57,438 bases of DNA from Ornithinibacillus halophilus (GTDB lineage Bacteria; Bacillota; Bacilli; Bacillales; Amphibacillaceae), in assembly GCF_900129485.1 (NCBI RefSeq), contig NZ_FQVW01000017.1:1-57438 (forward strand), read 5' to 3'. This document shows, in pieces, positions 8,378-18,457 of the stretch (within the stretch, counting starts at the first letter, position 1; every line of letters begins with the position of its first letter). Below the pieces are notes generated by a model. It did no database searches. It saw only the letters and a list, made by a program, of their open reading frames with translations, and was not told the origin of the DNA. A program made the position numbers and the translations under genes.

Positions 8378-9670
8378 TTAGCTCAAGAATATAAAGTATG
8401 CTAAGAACACAAAGAACAGTCCATACATAATTGGGTGAATTTCTTTTGTGCGCCCTTTTAGTAGCATTGTAATTGGATAGAAGATAAAGCCTATCGCAAT
8501 ACCTGTTGCAATACTATAAGTCAATGGCATCATCAATACGGTTAGGAAAGCAGGAACTGCAATTTCGAATTCATTCCAATCAATATCTTTTAAAGCAGAA
8601 GCCATCATCACACCAACAATAATCAATGCAGGTGCTGTCACTTCAGAAATAACTACACTTAATAATGGGGAGAAGAACAAGGCTAATAAGAAGAACCCTG
8701 CAGTTACTACTGCTGTAAAACCAGAACGTCCTCCGACACCTACTCCCGCAGTTGACTCTACATATGATGTAGTTGTTGACGTACCAACTGACGCCCCAAC
8801 AACAGTTGCAGCAGAGTCTGCAAATAATGCTTTACCAGCACGTGGTAATTTATTATTTTTAACTAGGCCTGCTTGTGAAGCAACTGCCACTAGAGTTCCA
8901 GCAGTATCAAAAAAGTCTACAAACAGGAATGTTAAAATAACAACTAACATATCCAATGTAAAGATATCCCCAAAATGAGCAAACGCTTGACCAAACGTTG
9001 GAGCTACACTTGGAACACTCCCAACAATACCGTTAAACTCTGATAACCCAAAGATTAGACCAACAACAGCTGTAATTACCATACCATAGAAAATACCAGC
9101 TTTTATACCTAACGTTAAAAGAACAACTGAAACTACTAAACCAAAAATAGCAAGCAATACCCCTGGTGAAGCTAAATCACCAATTGCAATTAGAGTAGCC
9201 TCATCACCTACTACAATGCCTGCACTTTGTAATCCAACAAATGCAATAAATAAACCGATACCAGCACCAACAGCTTTTTTCAATTGTGCTGGGATAGCAT
9301 TAATAATTTTTTCACGAAGTCCTGATAATGTTAAAACGATAAAAATAAGTCCTGAAGCTAATACTCCCGCCAATGCCGTTTCCCAGCGAATATCCATTCC
9401 AATAACTACTGAAAATGCAAAGAAAGCATTTAATCCCATACCTGGTGCTAACGCGATTGGATATTTCGCAATTAATCCCATAAATAATGTACCTACCGCA
9501 GCAGCAATTGCCGTTGCTGTAAATACTGCACCTTGATCCATATCAGCTTTACTTAGTATATCTGGATTAACGAATAAGATATATGCCATTGCTAAGAATG
9601 TTGTTAAACCAGCAGTGAATTCTGTACGAAAATTAGTTCCTAACTCTTCAAATTGAAAATACTTTTTCAT
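8378..9670 (-). CDS. pbuG: hypoxanthine/guanine permease, NCS2 (AzgA-like) family
   Basis: A 430-residue membrane protein of the AzgA/PbuG branch of nucleobase transporters, with about twelve to fourteen hydrophobic segments. Visible family landmarks are the N-terminal REF-like FRTEFTAGLTTFLAMAYILFVNPD, the GMGLNAFFAF motif near residue 78, and FVDFFDTAGTLVAVASQAG near residue 251. It imports guanine and hypoxanthine with protons for purine salvage. A guanine-class riboswitch and its terminator sit in the leader (9706-9877), so transcription should stop when guanine is abundant. GGAGGAAG precedes the ATG. It follows guaA as in Bacillus subtilis. Confidence 0.92.
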   Translation of the reverse strand: MKKYFQFEELGTNFRTEFTAGLTTFLAMAYILFVNPDILSKADMDQGAVFTATAIAAAVGTLFMGLIAKYPIALAPGMGLNAFFAFSVVIGMDIRWETALAGVLASGLIFIVLTLSGLREKIINAIPAQLKKAVGAGIGLFIAFVGLQSAGIVVGDEATLIAIGDLASPGVLLAIFGLVVSVVLLTLGIKAGIFYGMVITAVVGLIFGLSEFNGIVGSVPSVAPTFGQAFAHFGDIFTLDMLVVILTFLFVDFFDTAGTLVAVASQAGLVKNNKLPRAGKALFADSAATVVGASVGTSTTTSYVESTAGVGVGGRSGFTAVVTAGFFLLALFFSPLLSVVISEVTAPALIIVGVMMASALKDIDWNEFEIAVPAFLTVLMMPLTYSIATGIAIGFIFYPITMLLKGRTKEIHPIMYGLFFVFLAYFIFLS

Positions 9671-9705
9671 GTTGCTTCCTCCTTGAAATTTGTTATAAAA
9701 ATAAT

Positions 9706-9735
9706 AAAAGCACTCTTGTCCCCAAGAGTGCTACC
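9706..9735 (-). terminator. riboswitch expression-platform terminator (pbuG leader)
   Basis: On the minus strand AGCACTCTT pairs with AAGAGTGCT around GGGGAC and is followed by TTTTATTATTTTTAT. It lies between the guanine aptamer and the pbuG ribosome binding site, as expected for transcriptional attenuation. Confidence 0.9.
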
Positions 9736-9810
9736 AGTACTATGCAAGAAGGAGTAAGCAAGAGATACCAAATATAATAAAATAATAAAGTTCTCTAATC
9801 ATTACTCAAT

Positions 9811-9877
9811 CTGCGTAGTCAGACCATTTACGGTAGTCTGGTAGAAACTTTGGGCCGTATTCCCTAAATTATACGCA
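9811..9877 (-). promoter_or_regulatory. guanine-class purine riboswitch aptamer upstream of pbuG
   Basis: The minus strand shows the P1 halves GCGTATA and TACGCAG, the conserved AGTTTCTACC (J2/3) and CCGTAAATGG (P3 side) segments, and GGTCTGACTACG at the end of P3. The discriminating pyrimidine in GAC-TACG is C, which marks guanine/hypoxanthine rather than adenine recognition. The terminator follows about 80 bases downstream. Confidence 0.95.
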
Positions 9878-9986
9878 AAAATATTAAATTAATAATTTCT
9901 AATGCTATATTACTATTTTAATAGATAGAAGTCAACATAAAAACGAACATTTTTTTGAAAATAATATTTAATGTTCGGTTTTACGA

Positions 9987-11522
9987 TTACTCCCATTCGA
10001 TTGTTGCGGGTGGCTTGCTCGTAATGTCATAAACAACACGGTTAATATGAGCAACATCATTAACAATACGTGTGGACACCTTCTCCAAAACATCCCAAGG
10101 AATTCTTGCCCAATCAGAAGTCATTCCATCAATTGATGTCACTGCACGTATTCCAATCGTATAATCATAAGTCCGTGCATCTCCCATAACACCAACACTA
10201 CGAATATTAGGAAGCACCGTAAAGTATTGCCAAATATCACGGTCTAGTCCTGCTGCAGCAATTTCTTCCCGTAAAATCGCATCTGATTCACGAACAATTT
10301 CTAGTTTTTCTTCTGTCACTTCACCCAATACGCGAATAGCTAAACCAGGGCCTGGGAATGGTTGACGCCAAACAATACGATCTGGAAGTCCTAGTTGTGT
10401 CCCTAGTTCGCGAACTTCATCTTTAAACAACGTGTTTAATGGTTCTATTAATTCAAATTGCATATCTTCAGGAAGACCACCAACATTATGGTGTGACTTA
10501 ATCGTTTGAGCTGTTTCCGTACCACTTTCAATAATATCTGTATACAAAGTACCTTGCGCTAGAAAATCAATATCTTTGAGTTTGGCTGCCTCATCATCAA
10601 ATACATAGATAAATTCATTTCCGATAATTTTACGTTTCTTTTCTGGGTCATCCACACCTTTTAGTTTAGATAAGAACCTATCTTGTGCATCAACTTTGAT
10701 AATATTCATTTGGAAGTCATCAGCAAAAACTTTCATTACGTCATCAGCTTCATTCTTACGTAACAATCCATGATCGACGAAAATACAAGTTAATTGATCA
10801 CCAATGGCTTTGTGGATTAAAGCTGCAACTACAGATGAGTCAACCCCACCACTTAATGCACATAATACTTTCCTATCTCCAACTTTGGCTTTAATATTTT
10901 CTACTTCCATATCAATGAAGTTTTCGATTGTCCATTCATCGCGACATTGACACACTTCAAATACAAATTGCTTAAGTACATGGTTTCCATACTCTGAATG
11001 ACGAACTTCTGGATGAAATTGAACGCCATACATTTTTTCTTCTACATTAGTCATGGCAGCAATTGGTGTTGATGGACTTGTTGCATCTACATGAAATGAT
11101 TCTGGTGCTTCTACAACTTTATCTCCATGGCTCATCCAAACCGCTTGGTTATCAGGAGTACCATCGAATAGCACTGGATTATCTTTTACATCAATGATTG
11201 CTTTTCCGTATTCACGATTATTTGCTTTTTCAACTTTCCCGCCATAATGAAGAGCCATTAATTGCATTCCATAACAAATTCCTAGTACTGGAATTCCTAA
11301 ATTAAAAATCTCCTCATCTGGTCGAAAACTGTTCTCATCATACACACTATGAGGGCCACCTGATAATATGATCCCTTTAGGTTTCATTGCTTTTATTTCT
11401 TCTATAGAGATTTTATGAGAATGTAGCTCACTATATACACCAAATTCTCTAATTCTTCTTGTAATCAATTGATTGTATTGGCTACCAAAATCTAGTACTA
11501 GAATTATTTCTCCGTTGTTCAT
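9987..11522 (-). CDS. guaA: GMP synthase (glutamine-hydrolysing)
   Basis: Converts XMP to GMP using ATP and glutamine, the last step of guanine nucleotide synthesis. The 511-residue protein is full length: an N-terminal class I amidotransferase with Cys nucleophile in GICYGMQLM (about residue 83) and His/Glu in FHPEV, an ATP pyrophosphatase loop [14 protein letters not shown] near residue 223, and the C-terminal GMP synthase domain ending [10 protein letters not shown] guanine riboswitch precedes it, giving end-product control parallel to that of pbuG. It follows the yeaC-yeaD-yebA operon as in Bacillus subtilis. Start ATG at 11522 has a modest GGAG-type site upstream. Confidence 0.98.
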   Translation of the reverse strand: MNNGEIILVLDFGSQYNQLITRRIREFGVYSELHSHKISIEEIKAMKPKGIILSGGPHSVYDENSFRPDEEIFNLGIPVLGICYGMQLMALHYGGKVEKANNREYGKAIIDVKDNPVLFDGTPDNQAVWMSHGDKVVEAPESFHVDATSPSTPIAAMTNVEEKMYGVQFHPEVRHSEYGNHVLKQFVFEVCQCRDEWTIENFIDMEVENIKAKVGDRKVLCALSGGVDSSVVAALIHKAIGDQLTCIFVDHGLLRKNEADDVMKVFADDFQMNIIKVDAQDRFLSKLKGVDDPEKKRKIIGNEFIYVFDDEAAKLKDIDFLAQGTLYTDIIESGTETAQTIKSHHNVGGLPEDMQFELIEPLNTLFKDEVRELGTQLGLPDRIVWRQPFPGPGLAIRVLGEVTEEKLEIVRESDAILREEIAAAGLDRDIWQYFTVLPNIRSVGVMGDARTYDYTIGIRAVTSIDGMTSDWARIPWDVLEKVSTRIVNDVAHINRVVYDITSKPPATIEWE

Positions 11523-11600
11523 ATGTTTAGCTCCTTAACGATAAATTTTTACGTACCTCTGATACCATTAATACACTTCCCCTAATCATTCTAATAATCT

Positions 11601-11646
11601 AAAAAAACCTGAATCTCCACCTATAAAAAGGCAGAAATTCAGGTTT
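11601..11646 (-). terminator. riboswitch expression-platform terminator (guaA leader)
   Basis: AACCTGAATTTC and GAGATTCAGGTT form a stem on the minus strand, followed by TTTTTTTAGA. It separates the aptamer from the guaA start by transcriptional attenuation. Confidence 0.9.
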
Positions 11647-11670
11647 TATAATAAAAACCACGAATTCATG

Positions 11671-11741
11671 CCTTCATAGTCAGGACATTTACGGTGTCCC
11701 GGTAGAAACTTTCGAACCATATTATCGAGGATATACGAAGT
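11671..11741 (-). promoter_or_regulatory. guanine-class purine riboswitch aptamer upstream of guaA
   Basis: The minus strand has P1 halves CTTCGTATA and TATGAAG, the AAAGTTTCTACC segment, CCGTAAATGTCC, and CTGACTATG with C at the specificity position, so it should bind guanine or hypoxanthine. Its P3 stem differs from that of the pbuG copy (GGGACACC versus AGACTACC), so the two are diverged paralogues rather than a recent duplication. Confidence 0.95.
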
Positions 11742-11833
11742 GCAACTATTTAATTCAGAGATGTGTAGCATCAATCAAACTCTTGCTTTTCTTTGTAAAG
11801 TTAAACCTATTTTACTAGTATCAATTTATATGG

Positions 11834-14077
11834 TCAACCCAATATCTTTTTGATTAAATTTTTCCATAAATCTTTCACTTCTGAAAGTCTGAGGTGATTG
11901 AAATCGTTCTTATAAATTATCTTTTCATATTCGCTTGTTAAGGTTGCCATTGAATCTGTTCGATACCATGTATCCACTCGTTGTGCATATTCACGGAGAG
12001 TTTGGTTTGGCTCCTTAGAGAATCCTTTTTTACCTAATAGTTTAAGCATAAAATGATAAGCATCTTGATAAGTTTCTGCATCTTGTTTTTTCTCTAATTT
12101 ATTCATCAGCCAGTACATTCTAACTTGGAACCTAAATTTAAACAGGACGAATAGAATTGCTAATAAAATTGCTCCAAAAATGACATAATGCCACCAACTC
12201 AGTTGAAAGGCGATACCTCCACCACTACTTCCATCACCATTTGGATTCATTGCTTCCACAGAATCTTCTTCATCCTCTGGTGTAAGTGGATCTGGTTCTT
12301 CTTCTAATTCAGGTTGTTCTAATTCAGGAGGTTCAGGAGCATCTAAAAAGTCATCATCGTTATCAGAATCATAATCAGTATAGAAGTCGGACAGATTGCT
12401 AAAACCTTTAGTCGGTTCAAATGGTACCCAACCAATATCCTCAAAATACACTTCCACCCATGAATGAGCATTAGCATTGGTTACTTCGTACACATCGTAA
12501 GAAGTATCTCCCTCGACAAAATCAGTTACCTTTTCGCCACTCGTAAAACCCTTTACCCATCTAGAGGGAATATCTAGTGTACGAAGCATGACGACCATAG
12601 AGGTAGAAAAATTATCACAATACCCAACTTTAGAATCAAACAGGAATTGGTCCACATAGTCTTCATCAGCACCTGGAACTGGAACTTCAGTGGTTTGGTA
12701 CTCAAAGCCATTTCTACTAAAATAGCCTTCAATAGCAGTAACCTTGTCATATTGATTGCTATAACCATCTGTAAGTTCATGTGCTAAATCTTTAACTCTT
12801 TCGGGTAACGATGACGGCAATTGCGTATATCGTTCCACTAATTCTTGTGATTCAAATTCCCTTTGTGCTCTTAATGAATTACGGGAATAAGATGGATAAT
12901 CATATAAGACACTATACACCGGTATTGTAGCTTCTTCATTCCCCAGTTGTGTAATGATTTCACCGTTTTCTTCATTTAAAAGAAGATCCACATCTAAAGG
13001 ATTTTGTTGTAGGTCATAAAACTCTTCTGCTTTCTTAATACCATATGGATACAGGAGTTTTGGAATGTCCACATCTTCCTCGAATTTAATAGTTGCATCT
13101 AGGCGAGTTGTCTCGATTTCATCACTATTTTCACCATAATTTATAAAGCCATTTTGCTGTGCTACATAACCTGAATCATCTGACTTAACCCAACCTTTTC
13201 CGGTATACGTATCTTTGGATTCGATTCTCCAATAATGTTCTTCTTTAGATACTGCTTGAAAAACGGGAGAATAATCTTGAACAAATGAACCACCCAACCT
13301 TGTATCGTCTTCTCCATATCCAACTTTTTGTACGACTCCTCCAGGCCCATTCCCAGTTACTCCTTGAATAAACGGCACTGGATCCGGCCACTTCGGGTCT
13401 AATTTAGGAGCCGCATAGCCAATTACAGCTGAAAATAATACGATAGAAATAAGTGGCACGATCCAAATCGGATTTTTTTTCGTCCAGGAAAAACGAATCC
13501 CTTCCAATTGTACCTCTTTGAAAAAATTAGTCATTCCAAGTGCAAGAAACGAAAGAATAAATGTCCTGATAATTGGAAATGTAGAATCATAGATTGTAAA
13601 TGTGTCCAATACAGTTAAATAAACAAACGTTAGAACAACAAAAATAAAAATTCTCTTCATTAAGACAAACCAATAATGGATGAGATAACTCATTAACCAT
13701 ATAATGATGAGAAAGAGGATGCTTCGGAACATTCCGGTTAAATCTTGCCATTGCATTGAAAATACCAACTGAAGATTATAGCTTATATGAGTAAATAGCT
13801 CACTAAACCAAATCTTACTAAACAAACTATATTCTGAATACAATCCATTTATAATAAATAAAATCCCAAAGCCTTTTAATAGGAAAGAAATGGACCAATG
13901 AACTTGAAGAATCGTAATAATAAAACAAAACAAAGTAAATATAATAAATACATTTAAATTACTAGTATCTGTTACTTCCTTGACAGGATATAACCATTCT
14001 AAAAATAAAAAGAGTCCTAGAATATACAGAATTGAGGTAAATAGTATTGGTATTTTGTTTGTATTGACTTTACTCAC
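11834..14077 (-). CDS. yebA: membrane-anchored transglutaminase-like protein (DUF3488/DUF4129), YebA type
   Basis: A 747-residue protein: about six N-terminal membrane helices (to roughly residue 230), a large extracytoplasmic transglutaminase-like domain, one membrane helix near residue 630, and a short cytoplasmic DUF4129 tail. Catalytic residues are visible as Cys in VGYCDNFSTSM, His in NAHSWVEVYF and the acidic position in PFEPTKGF. An acidic Glu/Asp/Pro linker (about 585-615) precedes the last helix. It is the third gene of a MoxR-DUF58-transglutaminase operon and begins with GTG overlapping the previous stop codon by four bases. Role unproven; such sets are thought to act on envelope proteins. 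Confidence 0.92.
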   Translation of the reverse strand: MSKVNTNKIPILFTSILYILGLFLFLEWLYPVKEVTDTSNLNVFIIFTLFCFIITILQVHWSISFLLKGFGILFIINGLYSEYSLFSKIWFSELFTHISYNLQLVFSMQWQDLTGMFRSILFLIIIWLMSYLIHYWFVLMKRIFIFVVLTFVYLTVLDTFTIYDSTFPIIRTFILSFLALGMTNFFKEVQLEGIRFSWTKKNPIWIVPLISIVLFSAVIGYAAPKLDPKWPDPVPFIQGVTGNGPGGVVQKVGYGEDDTRLGGSFVQDYSPVFQAVSKEEHYWRIESKDTYTGKGWVKSDDSGYVAQQNGFINYGENSDEIETTRLDATIKFEEDVDIPKLLYPYGIKKAEEFYDLQQNPLDVDLLLNEENGEIITQLGNEEATIPVYSVLYDYPSYSRNSLRAQREFESQELVERYTQLPSSLPERVKDLAHELTDGYSNQYDKVTAIEGYFSRNGFEYQTTEVPVPGADEDYVDQFLFDSKVGYCDNFSTSMVVMLRTLDIPSRWVKGFTSGEKVTDFVEGDTSYDVYEVTNANAHSWVEVYFEDIGWVPFEPTKGFSNLSDFYTDYDSDNDDDFLDAPEPPELEQPELEEEPDPLTPEDEEDSVEAMNPNGDGSSGGGIAFQLSWWHYVIFGAILLAILFVLFKFRFQVRMYWLMNKLEKKQDAETYQDAYHFMLKLLGKKGFSKEPNQTLREYAQRVDTWYRTDSMATLTSEYEKIIYKNDFNHLRLSEVKDLWKNLIKKILG

Positions 14078-15342
14078 AACGTCTTCACCTCAATTGGGTT
14101 AGTTACTAATTCGTCTTCAGTAAGAATTGTTACTCCAATGCCCTCATTCCTTAATTGTCTAAGAATTTTATGTTCCGATTCAGAGATAGCATTCTTTGAT
14201 TGGGCATAGACAACAGAAGCTCGTTTTTTACGATATTTGATTTTTTGTACCGTATCTTTAAGTGCATCATCCATATGACTAGTTACTATAATGACATAAA
14301 AGCTATTTGTTATTTTAAGCATTTCTTCTTTTAACTTTTTGGCAAACGAGTTTGTCCTCGCTGGCTCAACTGATGTTAAATGTTTTCGAATTCCTTCATG
14401 TTTCGTAGGATCATGTTGTACTGGAAAGAAAGTATTTGTCTCTCCGATGGATAAGAATCCTACTTGAGAAGCTTGTTTACGAATGGTTTCCATTAGAGAA
14501 AGGCTAACTTCAACTGTAGCCTCAAACGCTAATGGATTTAATCCATCATGAAAACAGCCATCTAACACAATTAATGTGTCTGTGCTTTTTTCTTGTTCAA
14601 ATTCTTTAGTCATGACATCGTTTTTCTTTGCTGTTTGTTTCCAGTCGATCCACGAAAATCGATCGCCAGGCATATATTCTCTTATCCCTGTAGCTACATT
14701 TGTATTTTTTAAGTTGAATGTCTGAGCGGTAACAGAACCTTGTTCAAAGCTTGTAATTTTTTCCGACAAGTGAATGTTTCGTTCGTTCGGATAAGCAATA
14801 ATTTCACTTGTAACTGGGAATACATGTTGTTTTTTTATCATTCCAAATACATCACCAGTACGGATGCGAACAGCATGAATTGCATGTTCCCCCCTTGGAA
14901 CTTGCTCTAGTCGGTAGCTCAACTCGATACGTCTTTTAAACCAAGGAAAAATCATTTTCTTTATTTTACGGTTATTAAACAACTTATTAGGTTGTTCTAA
15001 ATATCGATATTTTTCCTGACGACTATCCACTCTGTTTAATGTCTGCGAAATGAACTCTTCACAGATACAATAATATAGTGGAAACGGAATCTTTCTTTCA
15101 ATTATAATTTTCACGGAAACAGTGTCACCAGCTCGTACGACATGTTTCGTGAGTTTTCTACTAACCTTCCAATTTTTAACCGGATAAAAAAGAAGCCCAA
15201 TATGATAGAGAAAGATTGGTAAAAAACCAAAAAATAGAAACCAACTAACAAACCCACCTTGAAACATTGCATAAGAAAAAAGAATACCAAATAAGGTTAC
15301 AATAAAGACAAAATTACCGATGAAACGAAATGTTCCTTTCAT
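14074..15342 (-). CDS. yeaD: DUF58 domain protein, YeaD type
   Basis: A 422-residue protein with two N-terminal membrane helices, a beta-rich middle region and the DUF58 signature GIREYMPGDRFSWIDWKQTA near residue 218, followed by a von Willebrand A-like fold (LIVLDGCFHDGL and later VIIVTSHMD). DUF58 proteins work with MoxR ATPases, which is the neighbour here. It overlaps yebA by four bases and abuts the MoxR gene, sharing base 15342, so the three are translated as a tightly coupled set. Molecular role not established for this family. Confidence 0.92.
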   Translation of the reverse strand: MKGTFRFIGNFVFIVTLFGILFSYAMFQGGFVSWFLFFGFLPIFLYHIGLLFYPVKNWKVSRKLTKHVVRAGDTVSVKIIIERKIPFPLYYCICEEFISQTLNRVDSRQEKYRYLEQPNKLFNNRKIKKMIFPWFKRRIELSYRLEQVPRGEHAIHAVRIRTGDVFGMIKKQHVFPVTSEIIAYPNERNIHLSEKITSFEQGSVTAQTFNLKNTNVATGIREYMPGDRFSWIDWKQTAKKNDVMTKEFEQEKSTDTLIVLDGCFHDGLNPLAFEATVEVSLSLMETIRKQASQVGFLSIGETNTFFPVQHDPTKHEGIRKHLTSVEPARTNSFAKKLKEEMLKITNSFYVIIVTSHMDDALKDTVQKIKYRKKRASVVYAQSKNAISESEHKILRQLRNEGIGVTILTEDELVTNPIEVKTL

Positions 15343-16304
15343 TAACGAAATTCCTTTCGAATCGGAATAAAGGTATATTTAATAACATCCTCTATAATTT
15401 CATGACTTGTTTTCCCTTCATATTTTGCCTCTGAATTCAAGATGATTCGGTGTGAAAGTACAAATGGAGCTAAGTATTTCACATCATCAGGCAAAACATA
15501 ATCGCGTCCTTTAATGTAGGCGTATGCTTTCGATGCTTTCATTAATGCAATGGAACCACGGGGACTGACACCTAGGAAAATAGAATCATGGCTTCTTGTC
15601 TCTCTTACTAAATTCACGATATATTGTTGAACATTCTTGTCAATATATATGTCTTTAACACCTTTTTGGATTTCAATTAATTCTTCTTTCGTCATAACTG
15701 GCTCAATCGATTCAATTGGATGGTTTTTAGAAGTACGTTCTAACATTTCCAATTCATCATCCATTGAAGGGTATCCCATTGATAATTTTAAAATAAACCG
15801 ATCTAGCTGAGCTTCTGGTAATGGATATGTTCCTTCATATTCAATTGGGTTTTGTGTTGCCATAACAAAGAAAGGTTTTTGGAGTTGAATGGTATTGCCA
15901 TCAACCGTTACACTGTGCTCCTCCATTCCTTCTAATAATGAAGACTGTGTCTTTGGAGAGGTACGGTTAATTTCATCAGCAAGTACAATATTTCCTAAAA
16001 TTGGCCCTCCACGAAACTCAAACTCTAATTCTTTTGGATTATAAATAGAGATTCCTGTTACATCGGATGGTAATAAATCTGGTGTAAACTGAATTCGTTT
16101 AAAATCACAATCCAATGATTTAGCCAGGGTACGAACGAGCATAGTTTTTCCAACACCAGGTACATCCTCTAATAGTACATGGCCCTCTGCTAACAGGGCT
16201 ACTAGACTTAACGTTGCTACATCTTCTTTACCGATCATAACCTTATTAATATTTTCTAGAACTTTTTCAATTTTATTGCTTTGAATTGCAGTCTCCTGTA
16301 CCAT
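15342..16304 (-). CDS. yeaC: MoxR-family AAA+ ATPase, YeaC type
   Basis: A 320-residue AAA+ chaperone-like ATPase. Walker A is GVGKTMLV (about residues 50-57), Walker B ADEINRTSPKTQ (about residue 113), sensor 1 ATQNP near residue 151, and the C-terminal lid contains GVSPRGSIALMKASKAYA. MoxR proteins help assemble or activate metal-binding or VWA-domain partners; here the partner is presumably the DUF58 protein encoded next. AAGGAGAG precedes the ATG. First gene of the operon; the promoter is not obvious in the AT-rich 16305-16530 region. Confidence 0.94.
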   Translation of the reverse strand: MVQETAIQSNKIEKVLENINKVMIGKEDVATLSLVALLAEGHVLLEDVPGVGKTMLVRTLAKSLDCDFKRIQFTPDLLPSDVTGISIYNPKELEFEFRGGPILGNIVLADEINRTSPKTQSSLLEGMEEHSVTVDGNTIQLQKPFFVMATQNPIEYEGTYPLPEAQLDRFILKLSMGYPSMDDELEMLERTSKNHPIESIEPVMTKEELIEIQKGVKDIYIDKNVQQYIVNLVRETRSHDSIFLGVSPRGSIALMKASKAYAYIKGRDYVLPDDVKYLAPFVLSHRIILNSEAKYEGKTSHEIIEDVIKYTFIPIRKEFR

Positions 16305-16531
16305 AATTTCTCTCCTTATAAATTCATATATATATACTCCAACTATACTAAAAACTATTACTTAAGTAAAAGGATACTTAATATACATTATTTTCAGATA
16401 ACTATATTTTATACAAAAAAATAGCTTCCTATCTATTATTATACAAAATAATTAACTGCTCGTTTATGGTAAATGATGTATGTGGGTTGAAAGTTCTGTA
16501 AATTATTAGGATATAAGAAATGTGGTTAAAT

Positions 16532-16583
16532 AAAAATCCGAACTAATTCAAATTCTACGAGAGAATTTGAATTGTCCGGATTT
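16532..16583 (-). terminator. intrinsic terminator of the AbgT-type gene
   Basis: A long inverted repeat (AATCCG-AC-AATTCAAATTC with its complement) is followed on the minus strand by a T-run, just past the stop at 16589. Confidence 0.88.
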
Positions 16584-16588
16584 TGGCA

Positions 16589-18160
16589 TTAATTATTATA
16601 TAGAATTGGTCCATTTGGTCCTAATTCAATTGGCCCAAATTCGATTGGACCTAATTCAATTGGTGCAGTCCCAAGCAACATCCATATCACTAACATTAAC
16701 GTCCAACCAACTAAGAAGAAAACGGAATATGGAATCATAGTCGAAACTAATGTACCGATTCCCATTTTCTTATCATATTTCTGAGCAAATGCAATAATGA
16801 TGGCGAAATATGTCATTAATGGTGAAATGATGTTCGTTGATGAATCCGCAATACGATATGCCATTTGTGTTAACTCTGGAGAATACCCGAGATTCATCAT
16901 TATTGGGACGAATACTGGTGCCATCATTGCCCATTTTGCAGATGCACTACCAATAAAGATATTAATGAATGCAGCAATTGCAATAAACAATAGTACTAAA
17001 GGAATTCCATCTAGATTAATACTGTTTAAGAATTCAGCTCCATAAACCCCTAATACTAATCCTAAGTTTGACTCATTGAAGTAGGCAACAAACTGTCCAG
17101 CTGTGAATGCTAGAACAATAAACATTCCCATTGACGCCATAGTATCTGTAAGTCTTGCGGCTACATCTTTGTCATTACGTATATCCTTTGTAATTTTCCC
17201 GTAAACATAACCCGGGATAAAGAATAGAAGTGCAATGATTGGAACTAATGAAGACATGAATGGTGATTCAATAATTGGTCTTTCACCAGTACCTCGCATT
17301 GGAGCATTTTCAGGTAAAACTAATAGTGAAACAAGAATGCCTGCAATTAGTAGTGCAATTCCAGACCATACAAGTCCTTTTTTCTCAGTTGCAGTTAATT
17401 TTTCTAACTTCTCACGATAATCCCCTTTATATTCACCTAAACGTGGTTCAACAACACGTTCCGTTACCCATGCACCGATGAATGTAAGAACAAAAGTCGA
17501 TACAATAATAAACCAATAGTTCATTGCTATGTTCATATTGTCTGCATAGGCAGGATCAATAATACTCGCACCAGCAATGGTTAATTCACCAAGCAACGCA
17601 TCTGTACCTGATAAGAATAAGTTTGCACTAAATCCACCTGATACACCAGCAAACGCTGCTGCTAAACCAGCAAGCGGATGACGTCCAATCGCTGCAAATA
17701 ATAATGCACCTAATGGAGGTAACACAACATAACCTGCGTCTGATGCAACGCTGGACATAATCCCAGCAAATACTAACCCTAAAGTAATAAATCTTTTAGG
17801 TACACTAAGTACAAAACCACGTAATAATGCACTAATTAATCCCGTACGTTCTGCTAACCCAATACCAAGCATTGTTAAAAGCACCACCCCAAGTGGTGCA
17901 AAGCCTATGAAATTATCAGTCATACTCTCAAAAATATATTGAATTCCTTCTGCATTTAGAAGGTTCTTAACCTCGACGATTTCTCCTTCTTTACCAGGAT
18001 GCTCTACACTTACTCCTAAGGAAGAAACAATCGCTGATACTACCAATACTAGCAATGCTAATATTGCAAATAATGTTACAGGGTGTGGTAACTTATTCCC
18101 AACTAATTCAACGATGTCTAGAAAACGTTGAAATAACCCTTTACGTTTTTGGTTCCCCAT
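16589..18160 (-). CDS. AbgT-family transporter
   Basis: A 523-residue membrane protein of the AbgT family, known for p-aminobenzoyl-glutamate uptake and, in some members, sulfonamide export. About ten to thirteen hydrophobic segments; family-type blocks are VVLLTMLGIGLAERTGLISALLR, SDAGYVVLPPLGALLFAAIGRHPLAG and GSASAKWAMMAPVFVPIMMNLG. The C-terminal tail is odd: three tandem five-residue units of the form PIELG/PIEFG after the last helix. The amidase gene lies upstream on the same strand but is separated by its own terminator. A peptide or acyl-amino acid substrate linked to the amidase is possible (inference). GGAAGGAG precedes the ATG. Confidence 0.9.
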   Translation of the reverse strand: MGNQKRKGLFQRFLDIVELVGNKLPHPVTLFAILALLVLVVSAIVSSLGVSVEHPGKEGEIVEVKNLLNAEGIQYIFESMTDNFIGFAPLGVVLLTMLGIGLAERTGLISALLRGFVLSVPKRFITLGLVFAGIMSSVASDAGYVVLPPLGALLFAAIGRHPLAGLAAAFAGVSGGFSANLFLSGTDALLGELTIAGASIIDPAYADNMNIAMNYWFIIVSTFVLTFIGAWVTERVVEPRLGEYKGDYREKLEKLTATEKKGLVWSGIALLIAGILVSLLVLPENAPMRGTGERPIIESPFMSSLVPIIALLFFIPGYVYGKITKDIRNDKDVAARLTDTMASMGMFIVLAFTAGQFVAYFNESNLGLVLGVYGAEFLNSINLDGIPLVLLFIAIAAFINIFIGSASAKWAMMAPVFVPIMMNLGYSPELTQMAYRIADSSTNIISPLMTYFAIIIAFAQKYDKKMGIGTLVSTMIPYSVFFLVGWTLMLVIWMLLGTAPIELGPIEFGPIELGPNGPILYNN

Positions 18161-18399
18161 TATAATATGCTCCTTCCTTCTAGTTGAATTGAATAACCAA
18201 TAGTAATATTCAGAAAAATATAGTTCATAAATAGTGCAGTGTTTATTATATACATCATTACATATTATTAAAATAGGAAATCGATAAGTAAAAATAGTAA
18301 AATAGTTACCAATTTTTCATCATGGGATAATATTAATATAGAGTGAATTTTTACCACTAGTGCTTTCAAAATTTTCTAGATACTTTCTTTTGAAACCAA

Positions 18400-18444
18400 A
18401 AAAGAACTAGTTTCAATTCTAAATAAGAATCGAAACTAGTTCGG
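18400..18444 (-). terminator. intrinsic terminator of the amidase gene
   Basis: GAACTAGTTTC-GATTCTTATTT-AGAATTGAAACTAGTTC forms a strong stem, with TTTTTTGG on the minus-strand side. Confidence 0.9.
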
Positions 18445-18457
18445 ATCAATTGTCACA

